Shown: positions 1-8,436, counted from the first letter of the stretch. The stretch is DNA of 64,000 nucleotides from Streptomyces sp. SID13031 (GCF_010548305.1 NZ_JAAGLV010000001.1:62001-126000), one strand, 5' to 3'. A program made the numbers and translations. Notes: generated by a model from the sequence alone, not told the origin.

Positions 1-803
1 CGGCGCGTCCGCGCGTCACCCTCCTCGAGAACGTGCACGGCTTTGCCACCAGCCATGGCGGCCAGGACTTGAGCAAGGCACTGGTGCGGATGTCCGAGTT
101 GGGCTATAGCTCAGACGTTATCGCAATCAACGCTCGTCACTTCGTCCCCCAGAGTCGCCCACGCATGTTCGTCATCGGTGTTCGAAACGATCTCCCCAAG
201 GGTGCCCATGTCGGTGTCCCCCCACTCTCCGACGTGCGGCCGCCGTGGGTTCGGGCCATCTTCGAGCGACACCCCGAACTCCCAATGCACTACCTCGACC
301 TCCCGGACCTTCCGGCTGGACCGGAGGACCTCAGCGGTGTTGTTCAGCGTATGGAGTCCGGTGACCAACGGTGGTGGGACGCAGAGAGGACCTCAGCGTT
401 CGTCGGGAGCCTCAGCGAGCGCCAGGCAGCGAGGCTAGAGGCGCTACGCGGTGGGAACGAGACGACCTGGAGAACGGCCTACCGCCGGACCCGCGGCGGC
501 GTGGCGACATGGGAGATCCGCGCAGACGGTATCGCCGGCTGCCTGAGGACTACGGGCGGCGGCTCGTCCAAGCAAGCGCTGGTTCAGGCTGGCCGGGGTC
601 AGGTGCGCTGTCGGTGGATGACGCCGCTCGAATATGCGCGCCTGATGGGCGCGGGTGGATTCAAGACCCGGGCGCGGACCGACAACCAAGCGTTGTTCGG
701 GTTCGGCGACGCAGTCGTCGTCGACGTCATCAGTTGGATTGCCGACAACTATCTGTTGCCCGCTTTGCGGCCGAATGGGGTTGGCGTCAGCGACGCCGTC
801 TAG
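1..803 (+). CDS. DNA (cytosine-5-)methyltransferase, C-terminal part
   Basis: The gene is cut by the left edge; the reading frame is open from base 3. It transfers a methyl group from S-adenosylmethionine to cytosine C5. The first visible residues include ENV (bases 27-35), motif IV of the family. FVPQSRPRMFVIG is motif VIII (QxRxR), GCLRTTGGG with MTPLEYARLMG covers the end of the target-recognition region and motif IX, and ALFGFGDAVVVDVI is motif X. The catalytic Pro-Cys motif and the SAM-binding motif I must lie upstream of the window. The GTG at 33 falls in the ENV motif and is not a start. A GIY-YIG endonuclease and a Vsr endonuclease follow on the same strand, the usual company of a 5mC restriction-modification system. 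Target specificity cannot be read from the sequence. Confidence 0.93.
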   Translation, partial: ARPRVTLLENVHGFATSHGGQDLSKALVRMSELGYSSDVIAINARHFVPQSRPRMFVIGVRNDLPKGAHVGVPPLSDVRPPWVRAIFERHPELPMHYLDLPDLPAGPEDLSGVVQRMESGDQRWWDAERTSAFVGSLSERQAARLEALRGGNETTWRTAYRRTRGGVATWEIRADGIAGCLRTTGGGSSKQALVQAGRGQVRCRWMTPLEYARLMGAGGFKTRARTDNQALFGFGDAVVVDVISWIADNYLLPALRPNGVGVSDAV

Positions 804-835
804 AGTCGGCCCGCCGCACGACGTTAGGGTCAGAG

Positions 836-1558
836 ATGATGAAGATCGCGAAGAAGGACCAACCGCCGAATCCAGTGAGGCTGATTCGTGCCGAGCTAGC
901 CAAGCTCATGGCCGAGGAAGACCCCCAGCGGCCGGGAGAGGTGATCGGCAGCGCTGTCGGCATCTACGCCTATTTCGACTACGACGGCGAGCCTATCTAC
1001 GTCGGGCAGACTTCGTCGGCGTTCAGGGATCGGGTCGGCAGACACCTGACCGGCCAGCGGTCGGATGCAGTGGCCAAGTTCATCTTGGACCCTTTCGAGG
1101 TGGCGTATGTGAATATGTGGAGCATTCCCGCCGTGGCAACTGCAGTCAGCCTTAAGGACCCCACCAAGACCGCCAGCAGCGCCGAGAAGAAGGCGCTGCT
1201 GGACCCTTATGAGTACACCGTCTACAAGAAGCTCGAGAAGCAGTCTCGGTTTGGCGCTGTCCTGAATGAGGGAGTCATTAGACCCCGGGACCTGGTCGGG
1301 ATGCCGAGCGTAGTCGCTGGACGCATCATCCCGGACGAACTGTGGGAAGACCGCCAGCACTCAGATGTGAGGATCGCCCGTCGCGCAGCCACAATCTCCC
1401 GGCTGTCTCAAATGATCTCGGAGCGTGAGGTATCGGGTGGCATGCGACGGACTCTGCTGCTGCAAGCGCAGCGGTTGGCGTGGCTGGCCGAGCATCGCAT
1501 CCATGAGATCGGCGCAGAGGTTCCGGACTCCGAGGATGCCTTGATCAGCGATGAGTAG
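836..1558 (+). CDS. GIY-YIG restriction endonuclease, Eco29kI-like
   Basis: A 240-residue protein with a GIY-YIG nuclease core. From the ATG at 836 one sees GIY at residues 42-44, IYVG at 54-57, an arginine/histidine pair in FRDRVGRH (64-70), a glutamate at 126 in DPYEYTVYKK and an asparagine at 144 in AVLNEG. This order (Tyr, Tyr, Arg, His, Glu, Asn) matches the active site of the Eco29kI-type restriction enzymes, which also sit beside a C5 methyltransferase. It should cut unmethylated target DNA while the upstream methylase protects the host. A second ATG follows immediately at 839. The frame stays open to 371, but that extension runs antiparallel in sense to the methylase gene and looks like a shadow. 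Family and partner are well supported; the cleavage site is unknown. Confidence 0.85.
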   Translation: MMKIAKKDQPPNPVRLIRAELAKLMAEEDPQRPGEVIGSAVGIYAYFDYDGEPIYVGQTSSAFRDRVGRHLTGQRSDAVAKFILDPFEVAYVNMWSIPAVATAVSLKDPTKTASSAEKKALLDPYEYTVYKKLEKQSRFGAVLNEGVIRPRDLVGMPSVVAGRIIPDELWEDRQHSDVRIARRAATISRLSQMISEREVSGGMRRTLLLQAQRLAWLAEHRIHEIGAEVPDSEDALISDE

Positions 1559-1584
1559 CTCGGCAGGCATCGTATTCTTACCGC

Positions 1585-1725
1585 ATGTCGGGGTCCTTGC
1601 TGCCGCCAGATGATCTGCGGCACGGCCATATAGATGGTGACGGCAGCCTCGGGTGCTGGCATGTGGCGCGTCGCTGCGACCATCGAATTTACCACGCCGA
1701 GCGCATGAAGAGCGCGAGATATTGA
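1585..1725 (+). CDS. possible small Cys/His-containing protein (46 aa)
   Basis: A 46-codon frame (ATG at 1585, TGA at 1723-1725) fills most of the gap between the GIY-YIG and Vsr genes. It encodes a basic C-terminal half with CWHVARRCDHRIYH, which has two Cys and three His that could bind a metal. No clear ribosome site precedes it and no family is recognised. It may be a real small gene of the restriction locus or chance reading frame. Confidence 0.28.
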   Translation: MSGSLLPPDDLRHGHIDGDGSLGCWHVARRCDHRIYHAERMKSARY

Positions 1726-1786
1726 TGCTCGCCTGGCCTGCTGTCACCGACGGGACGTCGTACACGCGAAAGTGCGGAGCCAACGG

Positions 1787-2197
1787 ATGAATGGGCATGT
1801 CGACCCCGGAGTGCGAAGATCCATGCAGGCGAACCGGAGTAGAGACTCCAAGCCAGAACTGCGCTTGAGGTCGATCCTCCATCGCCGCGGCCTGCGGTTC
1901 CGGGTTTGCTGTCGGCCTCTCGCCGGCGTGCGACGGACGGCCGACCTGGTGTTCACAAAGGCGCGAGTGGCGGTGTTCGTAGACGGCTGCTTTTGGCACA
2001 AGTGTCCAGTGCACTACAGAGCGCCGAATACCAACGTTGACTACTGGGCTCCAAAGGTCGAGCGCAACGTAGCTCGGGACGCCGAGATCGATCGACTCCT
2101 GGCCGATGCCGGCTGGACAGTCGTACGAGCCTGGGAACACGAGGACCCCGAGGTTGCAGCAGGCATCGTCGAGGCAGCTGTTCGCCGCTTGCAATAA
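1787..2197 (+). CDS. vsr: Very short patch repair endonuclease (Vsr)
   Basis: A 136-residue protein of the usual Vsr length. Vsr nicks next to T:G mismatches that arise when 5-methylcytosine deaminates, and so limits the mutagenic cost of the neighbouring C5 methyltransferase. Recognisable are the N-terminal RSRDSKPELRLRS region, the catalytic aspartate in RTADLVF, the block VFVDGCFWHKCPVH with its conserved His and Cys pair, and the helix YWAPKVERNVARD. The ATG at 1787 is preferred because GGAG stands eight bases upstream; a GTG at 1772 is an in-frame alternative. The gene lies 228 bases after the GIY-YIG gene on the same strand and completes the methylase-nuclease-repair trio. Confidence 0.93.
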   Translation: MNGHVDPGVRRSMQANRSRDSKPELRLRSILHRRGLRFRVCCRPLAGVRRTADLVFTKARVAVFVDGCFWHKCPVHYRAPNTNVDYWAPKVERNVARDAEIDRLLADAGWTVVRAWEHEDPEVAAGIVEAAVRRLQ

Positions 2198-2256
2198 GCG
2201 GTACGCGCACACGATGGCTGGTTTTGTTTGTTGTTCCGGTAGCCAATGATGATTGT

Positions 2257-2586
2257 ATGAGTAAATCGGGTCCGAGAGCTCGTCGGACGCTCACGCCGGC
2301 GGACAAGCCGGCGCATCTGGCGGTGTATGACGTGGCCTGCCAAGATGGCCTGGGTGGTGGGTGTCTGCGGGGTGAGGGGGTGTATTCGTTGCATATAACT
2401 GAGTGGCGCAAGTTGCGTGATGCTGGCGTGCTGGAAGGGTGCGAGCCGGGTGCGAAGGTCGGGTGGCTAAGTGCTGAGCAGGTAGAGATTGCCTGGTCTC
2501 GACGATGTACTGGATTCTCGTCGCGAACGCGCAGGTCAAAGACCGCCGCGAGGCTCGGTGCCCCGACCGGGGGCGTTCCGAGCTGA
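2257..2586 (+). pseudogene. IS3-family transposase orfA remnant
   Basis: The first ~85 residues resemble the helix-turn-helix OrfA of IS3-type elements in actinobacteria: a basic start, then LHITEWRKLRDAGVLEG and PGAKVGWLSAEQVEIA, where intact copies read a Ser-rich SLISEWRK-type motif followed by PGxKVGRPSAEQ. After the AEQ motif the similarity stops and the frame runs into low-complexity sequence up to the stop. No OrfB with its DDE triad follows. I read it as a decayed insertion-sequence fragment marking the boundary between the restriction-modification trio and the next cassette. Confidence 0.6.
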
Positions 2587-3008
2587 TTGCGACTGGTCCG
2601 GGGCATGGGGTCATCTGGGTGCTTCGTAGGCGCGCAGGTTCATGTCACCGAAACCGCTGTAACTCACGGCAGCTCGTGCTACGACTTCGACCGCTGCTGC
2701 GATCCACGGCATGAGGGCCGCAACGTCAATCTCCGCGAGACCAAGCAGCGGATCCGCCAATGAAAGCGATGACCGAACCAGCTGCCCCGTCGACGATCTA
2801 GTCTGCAGAAGCGCACGACATCGGGACCGCCAGTTGGCGGGAACTCAGCAACTGGGTGGTAGATGCCGCCGAGGCACGACTAGCCCCGTTTACCCTCCCT
2901 TGTCGGACCAGATAGGTAGCCTCTGCGGTGCGAGCGAGGCGCGAGGGACCAGCGAGATGAAAGGACGTCGATGACAAGGTTGTGGGCCACTGCCGCAGGG
3001 GCCGAAGA
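2587..3008. other. Intergenic stretch with insertion-sequence debris
   Basis: About 420 bases between the IS3 remnant and the next cassette. The only frame here (2711-2974, +) has erratic composition and no recognisable motif, so I do not call it. A TTTACC...TAGGTA pair with an 18-base spacer near 2890-2920 could be a promoter for the downstream operon, and a 12-codon frame (2970-3008) starts behind AAGGACG and stops at the GTG proposed for the next gene. Both are weak. Confidence 0.35.
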
Positions 3009-3857
3009 GTGACTGGCGCAGAGGCGGCGGCACCATGTCGTCATGTCGGCTCACCCCCACCTGCCGTGGTCGAGCGTGCCGCTGAAGCCATTAAATCCCT
3101 AGCAGCCCACCCTGACGTCCTGGCTCGTCACGGCATCTCAGCGAGCGAGTTCGCATCAGCCTTTCCGGCTGCCATCGAATCAGTGCGGGGAAGCATGAGT
3201 GCCAGCAACGCTGGACGCCGCGAGTACCTAGCCGGCGTGCTCGGCCACCTTGTCGACCGGGGCTTGGTCACAAACATGTCGACACCTGTCTACGGCGACG
3301 ACACCGTCTACCGTCTGAGTGTCCCTAACATCGGCACGGTCGCCATCATCCAAAAGGGCTGTCCGGACGGTGCCCACAGCAGTGTCCGTTGGACCGCACC
3401 AGGCTGGGCGGACGAGACGTACCTCTGGTGGCTTTGCTCAAGTATGAAGACTCACCCAGGTGAGCACATCGCGAAAGGTGTCAACCGCCTGCGCCAGCGA
3501 TTCTTCTCAGACGCCCCAGACATCCTGTCGGGTGTGATCTTCCAGAACGAATTGTGCGGCTCGTCTGTGCGCCCATGCCCGAAACGGGACCGTTCGGTCC
3601 TCATCGGAACCCAGCGTGTTCCTGCGCCATGCATCTACACCATGCCCGAACGCGCCAACGATGCGAGCAACTGGAACTGGACCGGAGATCGCAATCTGAA
3701 GTTTCCGGCCGTACTCCTCGCTGCATTCGGTATCTCGCTGTCCGAGGCCGCCTCGTTCGTGGGCTTCGTTGGATTTCAGCGCAGAGACAGTGGCACCCTT
3801 CGCACGGCTATCACGACACGATTTGGATCCGGCCGCTCCTCAACCTTTAGGAACTAA
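3009..3857 (+). CDS. Uncharacterised protein, first gene of ParB-SNF2-DUF3883 cassette
   Basis: A protein of about 282 residues that I do not recognise. It looks real: codon use is regular and it is packed directly against the ParB-like gene, two bases apart. The N-terminal third is helical. The middle holds VAIIQKGCPDGAHSSVRW, YLWWLC and a cluster of aromatic residues. The C-terminal part has three further Cys (in NELCGSSVRPCPK and PAPCIY), then NWNWTGDR and a final GFVGFQRRD...TAITTRFG stretch. The Cys spacing might bind zinc, and the mix of charged and aromatic residues would suit a nuclease or specificity subunit, but no catalytic motif is clear. Start is uncertain: GTG at 3009, or GTG near 3066. 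The frame stays open to 2982. Confidence 0.7.
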   Translation: MTGAEAAAPCRHVGSPPPAVVERAAEAIKSLAAHPDVLARHGISASEFASAFPAAIESVRGSMSASNAGRREYLAGVLGHLVDRGLVTNMSTPVYGDDTVYRLSVPNIGTVAIIQKGCPDGAHSSVRWTAPGWADETYLWWLCSSMKTHPGEHIAKGVNRLRQRFFSDAPDILSGVIFQNELCGSSVRPCPKRDRSVLIGTQRVPAPCIYTMPERANDASNWNWTGDRNLKFPAVLLAAFGISLSEAASFVGFVGFQRRDSGTLRTAITTRFGSGRSSTFRN

Positions 3858-3859
3858 TA

Positions 3860-5179
3860 GTGACCAATCCGGTTCTCGATCAGGAACGCGCCGAGTTTCT
3901 CAAGGCACGTACCACCCTAGGACAAGCTCAACTCCCAGCGTGGCCGCGTCAAGCGAAGGACCTGGACCTCGTCCAGTTGGAGGTCGACTGGGTCCGCCTC
4001 TCAACCCTGAACCATCGCACCCGTGCTGAACAGCGTGCGGAGATTGCGCGGACCGGTAACGCTAGCCTCTTCGCGGATGACCCGCTTGGACCTGCCGCGC
4101 AAGCAGCGCAATACAACATCCTCCGAGGGCAGGACGGTTTTTCTGATCTCAAAGAGGACCTCAAGTCCAGGGGTCAACAGGAACACGCCATCGTGACCTC
4201 AGATGGAGTGCTGATCAACGGAAATCGGAGAGTCGCGGCTCTTAGGAGCCTGTATTTCGACGACGACCAGCGGGGCGCGCGCTATGTCAAGTGCCTCGTG
4301 CTTCCTGGCGATGCCACACCGACTGAACTTGTGAATCTCGAAACCGAGCTGCAGATCGCCCGCGACTTCAAGCAAGACTACGGCTGGATCAATGAAGCCT
4401 TCCTCATCGAGGAACTCTTTGAGCGTGAGAACAAGGATTTCGCGAGGGTCGCGACCAGGATGCACCGCGACGTTTCAGACGTACGATCGCTGCACGAGAA
4501 GCTCCAGCAAGTACACCAGCTGGTAGACCTGTCGTCCGGGACTCGCCACCACATCGACTTCAACGACAACGAGTCGGCGTTCGACGAGCTTTCAAAACAC
4601 ATCAAGAACAAGCAGCCTGCCGAGGCCGAAGCCGTCCGTTCCGTTTACTTCCTCGGAACGTTGTCCAACGTTCGATATCGGAAGTTGCGGCACCTTCGAC
4701 GGCCTGACGCGGCAAGTATCGTTCGCAACGAGTTGGACAACGAGCCGTCGCTCAAGCAGTTGCTAGCGCTCGCCGACGGGGAAACAGCACAAGCGTCCAC
4801 CACTGACATCCTCGACGATGTCTTGGGGGACGCGGCGGAGGCTGGCCCGCTCACCCCGCTCCTGTCCTTGCTGGCACGCAAGAAGCCCGACGAAACGCTG
4901 GTCCTGGGGGACGGCAACGAGGTGGATGTTCAGGACGTCCTTGAGAGCCTCCAAAGCGCCATCACGGCCGCGGCGGACGAAGCAGAAGAAGACCAACGCG
5001 ACCAGGCTGCGCAAACGACTCCGCTAGCCAGAGCAGACAAGGCAATCGCTGAACTTGACCGCGCTCTAGCGGCTCTACCCAAGGCCCGCACGTTCAGTGG
5101 ATTCGACGAAACTGGCATGGCTCAGCGGGTGACCCGACTGCAAGAACTCCTTAACCAGTATCCGGGCACCACGCCATGA
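3860..5179 (+). CDS. ParB/Srx-like domain protein
   Basis: A 439-residue protein starting at GTG 3860. Around residues 113-130 it carries DGVLINGNRRVAALRSL, the signature of the ParB N-terminal (ParB/sulfiredoxin-fold) superfamily, in which the G-N/E-R-R loop binds nucleotide. The sequence before it, AQYNILRGQDGFSDLKEDLKSRGQQEH, matches the helix leading into the fold. The rest is helical, with a DNA-binding-like middle region and a long acidic, Ala/Glu-rich tail that may be coiled. It is not a chromosome-partition ParB: it is larger, lacks a parA partner and lies in a defence-like operon. Its stop overlaps the start of the SNF2 helicase (ATGA). A role as NTP-dependent sensor or clamp for the helicase is inference. 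Confidence 0.82.
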   Translation: MTNPVLDQERAEFLKARTTLGQAQLPAWPRQAKDLDLVQLEVDWVRLSTLNHRTRAEQRAEIARTGNASLFADDPLGPAAQAAQYNILRGQDGFSDLKEDLKSRGQQEHAIVTSDGVLINGNRRVAALRSLYFDDDQRGARYVKCLVLPGDATPTELVNLETELQIARDFKQDYGWINEAFLIEELFERENKDFARVATRMHRDVSDVRSLHEKLQQVHQLVDLSSGTRHHIDFNDNESAFDELSKHIKNKQPAEAEAVRSVYFLGTLSNVRYRKLRHLRRPDAASIVRNELDNEPSLKQLLALADGETAQASTTDILDDVLGDAAEAGPLTPLLSLLARKKPDETLVLGDGNEVDVQDVLESLQSAITAAADEAEEDQRDQAAQTTPLARADKAIAELDRALAALPKARTFSGFDETGMAQRVTRLQELLNQYPGTTP

Positions 5180-7056
5180 TCACGGTGGAGCTCGGCGACC
5201 GCTCACGTCCGACGGTCCTACTCACCAGACCCCCCGGGCCGCCCACGGGTGCCTGGGCTCATCTTCAATCGCTGTTGTCGCGCGGGATAGCGGGCGGCAA
5301 CATCGAGTCGCTTGAAGTACGGGCCGAAGTGTTCCTGGCCGAATTGTCCGGAGTCCGTGAAGTCCGAACCTTTTTCGGCGAGCAGTTGGCCTTCGGGCCG
5401 CGCATCTCATCGCAACTCAGCACATTGGCGAGCGACAGGAAGGCTCGCGAAGACGCGACTTCAAATGACCACGCCCTACCGACTAACAACCTCGCCAAGG
5501 AGCTCGTCGACAGCGGGTTCACGCGGGTCCTCAAACCATTCCAACTCGACAATCTAGCAAGGCTCATTCTGCTTCCCCACGGCGCCGACTTCTCGGTGCC
5601 GGGCGCTGGCAAGACCACAGTTGCGTTAGCTAACTTCGCTCTCCGGCGCAGTAGGGGAGAGATAGCGCGGATGCTTGTGATCGGACCGATCGCAGCGTTC
5701 GAGGCGTGGAAGGTCGACTCGGTCGCCTGCTTGACCAATGCTCCGAAGCTTGCAGTCCATGCAGGCCCCAGCGGCACCATCCCCCGCTACACAGAGCTTC
5801 TCCTCACCAACTACAACCGCGTCGCCGCCGACTACGAGCGGATTCGAGATTTCGTGGCTGGTGCGCCGACGCAGGTTGTTCTTGATGAGGCCCACCGAAT
5901 CAAGCGGGGAGCAGCGGGTGTGCATGGACGCGCGGTACTTGACTTGGCGTATGTAGCGCGACGACGCGACATCTTGACCGGAACTCCCGCTCCACAGGGC
6001 GCAAGCGATCTGGTTGCGTTGATGCGATTCCTCTATCCAGGCCAAGACCGGGCGATCCTCCCAGCCGAAGCGTACGACGAATCGAGAGGCCGAGATCCCG
6101 ATGTCGTAAGCACGACCAGCAACGCGATCAATCGTTATTTCGTTCGCACGCCTAAGTCCAGCCTCGATATTCCGGATCCGATATGGGAGACCATCTCTCG
6201 CCCGATGGGACCAATCCAACAAGCGATCTATGACGCCTTGGTTGGTCGCTACCAGGGCGCGTTCGACTTTCCGACTGACTCCCGCCGCCATTTCGATCGT
6301 CTCGGCCGGATCGTCATGTACCTGCTGGAAGCCTCCACTAACCCTGCTCTACTCGTCGCGGGATCCGACAGTTCGGATGAGGCCGGGTTCACTCACCCTC
6401 CTATCGAATTGCGCGGAGACGAACCACTCAGCAAATTGCTGACCGATTACAACAAGTACGAGCGGCCGTGGAAGTACGACTACGTGATCGACGCAGTTAC
6501 CGCAGCCGCCGCGAATGGTGAGAAGGTCTTAGTTTGGACAACGTTTGTGCGAAACATCCGCGCACTGACGCACGAACTGGCCGCGTTCAACCCAGCTGTA
6601 GTTCATGGGGGCATCCCGCCCGAGGACTCGGCGGCCTCCGGAGCTCTGACACGCGAGACAGAACTCGCGCGCTTCCGAAACGATCCCGATTGCACTGTGC
6701 TTCTTGCCAACCCAGCTGCCGCGGGCGAGGGCGTCAGCCTGCACCACTGGTGTCACCACGCCATCTACCTCGACAGAACCTTCAACGCGGGCCATTTTCT
6801 CCAAAGCCAAGACCGCATTCACCGGCTTGGGCTCGATCCGGCTATCGAGACCAGGTTCACGTTGTTGATGAGTGACGATTCCCTCGACACCGTCGTCAAC
6901 GATCGGCTGCGCGAGAAGGTGAGGACGCTAGCGGACCTCATGGATGATTCCGGGCTGGTTCGAGTCGCGCTGCCGGAGAGTGACGAGGACCACGACGCCC
7001 CGCCGGCGGAGGGCGACGACGCCAGCGCTGTTCGGGCTCACCTTCGTTCCGAGTAA
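5176..7056 (+). CDS. SNF2-type DEAH helicase/translocase
   Basis: A 626-residue superfamily 2 ATPase of SNF2 type. Motif I is SVPGAGKTT near residue 143, motif II VVLDEAHRIK near 235, motif III LTGTPAPQG near 270, a motif IV-like block is KVLVWTTFVRNI near 455, and motifs V-VI form EGVSLHH...QSQDRIHRLG near 520-545. Such enzymes translocate on double-stranded DNA and often serve as motors of phage-defence complexes. No nuclease domain is fused to it; the last ~60 residues are acidic and probably disordered. It is translationally coupled to the ParB-like gene upstream and is followed within a few bases by the DUF3883 gene, so helicase and predicted nuclease are probably made together. Confidence 0.92.
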   Translation: MITVELGDRSRPTVLLTRPPGPPTGAWAHLQSLLSRGIAGGNIESLEVRAEVFLAELSGVREVRTFFGEQLAFGPRISSQLSTLASDRKAREDATSNDHALPTNNLAKELVDSGFTRVLKPFQLDNLARLILLPHGADFSVPGAGKTTVALANFALRRSRGEIARMLVIGPIAAFEAWKVDSVACLTNAPKLAVHAGPSGTIPRYTELLLTNYNRVAADYERIRDFVAGAPTQVVLDEAHRIKRGAAGVHGRAVLDLAYVARRRDILTGTPAPQGASDLVALMRFLYPGQDRAILPAEAYDESRGRDPDVVSTTSNAINRYFVRTPKSSLDIPDPIWETISRPMGPIQQAIYDALVGRYQGAFDFPTDSRRHFDRLGRIVMYLLEASTNPALLVAGSDSSDEAGFTHPPIELRGDEPLSKLLTDYNKYERPWKYDYVIDAVTAAAANGEKVLVWTTFVRNIRALTHELAAFNPAVVHGGIPPEDSAASGALTRETELARFRNDPDCTVLLANPAAAGEGVSLHHWCHHAIYLDRTFNAGHFLQSQDRIHRLGLDPAIETRFTLLMSDDSLDTVVNDRLREKVRTLADLMDDSGLVRVALPESDEDHDAPPAEGDDASAVRAHLRSE

Positions 7057-7060
7057 GCCG

Positions 7061-8014
7061 TTGATTCCCACCCACGGCGCTGTGACAAGCGTCTTCCACC
7101 TCGCCAACTCAATGCGGCACACCAGTCAGCCTGATCTAGCGGCGTGGGTCCACGCCGCTAGCTCCAGAAGCTCCTTCCTGGCGGCAGCGATTGACCACCA
7201 GCCGGCTGCTGAGCTCTTGATCGACGCTGGCCTCGTGCTCCCCGGCGCCTCCATGCTGCCAAGTCCGCGGCTGAGGGCGCTGTCTCGGCAGGCTGATCGC
7301 CCGACGTTGCTCGCCATCGCGGACCTTCTCCTAGAGATAGCTCCCCCACCATGGCTACCTGTCGCGATCGTCAACGACAGGGTTCGCTACGAGTTTATCC
7401 CTTCTGCCGACCTCGCGAGCCTGGACTGGCTGCGGCCAGATCTGGATCAAATCCTCCTGCGCGCTGCAGGCCAGGCCATGCGACACTCTGATCTGGTCGC
7501 TCTTGGTCTCGGCAGGGCGGCAGAACTCACTGTCTTCGCAGCGCTGGACCAACTTCGGGCCACACCTGTCCACGTCGCTGAGATATCCGACCGCTTCGGC
7601 TACGACATCGAGACCGTTCGAGGTGAGGCCCGTCGCTGGGAGGTCAAAGGCTGCACAAGAAGGACTGCCGAGAGTTTTCATCTGAGCCGCAACGAGTTTG
7701 ACCAATGCCGGCGATACTCCGACGAGTGGAGGCTCGTACAGGTCGAGTTTGCGTCTGGCGCGCTAACTGCTGAATCACTGACGCGCTCCCATGTTTCGGC
7801 GATCCGCGAGTTGACGTCAGGCAAGCTCTTGGCGATCCCCCCGCCCGAAACGGCCCATTTCTACTGGGAGACCAGTGCTCGCATCGCGCCCGCCTCTCGC
7901 GCATGGTTGCCGAGTACGCTCACCGTTCCACACGAGTTGCGCCTACCCAGCATCGACAAGCTAGGCAAACAGGCGCTCGAGTTGCGAGCCGCCCACTTGA
8001 AGGGTCGGCCGTGA
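7061..8014 (+). CDS. DUF3883-domain protein, predicted ExK nuclease
   Basis: About 317 residues, last gene of the cassette. The C-terminal half holds GYDIETVRGEARRWEVKG followed by FHLSRNEFDQCRRY and WRLVQVEF. This is the DUF3883 pattern (GYDI...xEVK...LSRNE), a predicted PD-(D/E)xK nuclease-like fold in which the E-V-K would supply catalytic Glu and Lys. The N-terminal half is helical and unrecognised. The start is uncertain: TTG at 7061 just after the helicase stop, GTG at 7082 or ATG at 7112; the frame also stays open back to 6944 inside the helicase gene. DUF3883 proteins recur beside SNF2-like helicases in defence loci, so this is the best candidate effector of the ParB-SNF2 module. Activity has to be inferred from the fold. 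Confidence 0.75.
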   Translation: MIPTHGAVTSVFHLANSMRHTSQPDLAAWVHAASSRSSFLAAAIDHQPAAELLIDAGLVLPGASMLPSPRLRALSRQADRPTLLAIADLLLEIAPPPWLPVAIVNDRVRYEFIPSADLASLDWLRPDLDQILLRAAGQAMRHSDLVALGLGRAAELTVFAALDQLRATPVHVAEISDRFGYDIETVRGEARRWEVKGCTRRTAESFHLSRNEFDQCRRYSDEWRLVQVEFASGALTAESLTRSHVSAIRELTSGKLLAIPPPETAHFYWETSARIAPASRAWLPSTLTVPHELRLPSIDKLGKQALELRAAHLKGRP

Positions 8015-8039
8015 CTAGATGACCGATTCCAAGGGGGTC

Positions 8040-8195
8040 AGCGATGTAGGCCGGGAGCGATCGCTTGACGGGTCGGCCGGCGCGGTCGTTGTGCTAGATC
8101 GCGGCGGTCAGAGCCAGGACGCGTTGTACGACGCGGACCCGGACCCTGCGGGGGTGTGACCGCGGTGTTGCTCTAGGTCGAGCTGGCCTTAAGGG
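8040..8195 (-). pseudogene. IS982-family transposase C-terminal remnant
   Basis: Read on the minus strand, broken frames give pieces of the transposase C-terminus: INDTLK, then after a shift QLDLEQH, then after a second shift RVVQRVLALTAAI, a TAG where a Trp codon is expected, and HNDRAGRPVKRSL. Intact elements read QLDLExHGG...RVxQRxLAxxAAIWHN...RSLVAYDH in one frame. Two frameshifts and one nonsense codon in under 160 bases make it clearly dead. No terminal inverted repeat could be assigned. Confidence 0.65.
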
Positions 8196-8197
8196 TG

Positions 8198-8430
8198 TCG
8201 TTGATGTTCCTCTATAGCCCCGTGGGGTTTCACGAGTTGGCCGATGAGTGGCTGAGTGTTCCTACCGACAAGGGCGCGAATGCTGGGTTAAAGGTGACCT
8301 CGCTGGTCGCGGGGATGTCGCCGGCGCGGACAGCATCGACGACATGGCCCTGCTGCACCACGGCGGCATGGGCAAGATCTTCAACCGTGCGTACGCGCCC
8401 TCGACGCTGGGCTCGTGGGTGCCTGCGGAC
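8198..8430 (+). pseudogene. IS1380-family transposase fragment
   Basis: Fragments in two frames match the region around the first catalytic aspartate of IS1380-type transposases: GANAGLKV (frame from 8195), then VAGADSIDDMALLHHGGMGKIF and YAPSTLGSW (frame from 8248). Intact proteins read GANAGxKVxxLVxGMxAGADSIDDxxLLRHGGM. One frameshift splits it, and it breaks off after STLGSWV directly against the MazG-like piece. It is an inactive scar. Confidence 0.65.
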
Positions 8431-8436
8431 GAGGCG

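Noticed and set aside
371..835. N-terminal extension of the GIY-YIG gene frame
   Set aside because: The region encodes the methylase C-terminus in another frame; the extension is Arg-rich and has no similarity to the endonuclease family.
2711..2974. Frame of 87 codons after the IS3 remnant
   Set aside because: Composition is irregular, no motif, no ribosome site; probably non-coding debris.
3860..5179. Chromosome-partition ParB
   Set aside because: No parA, no parS sites seen, and the protein has a different size and tail; it belongs to the helicase cassette.
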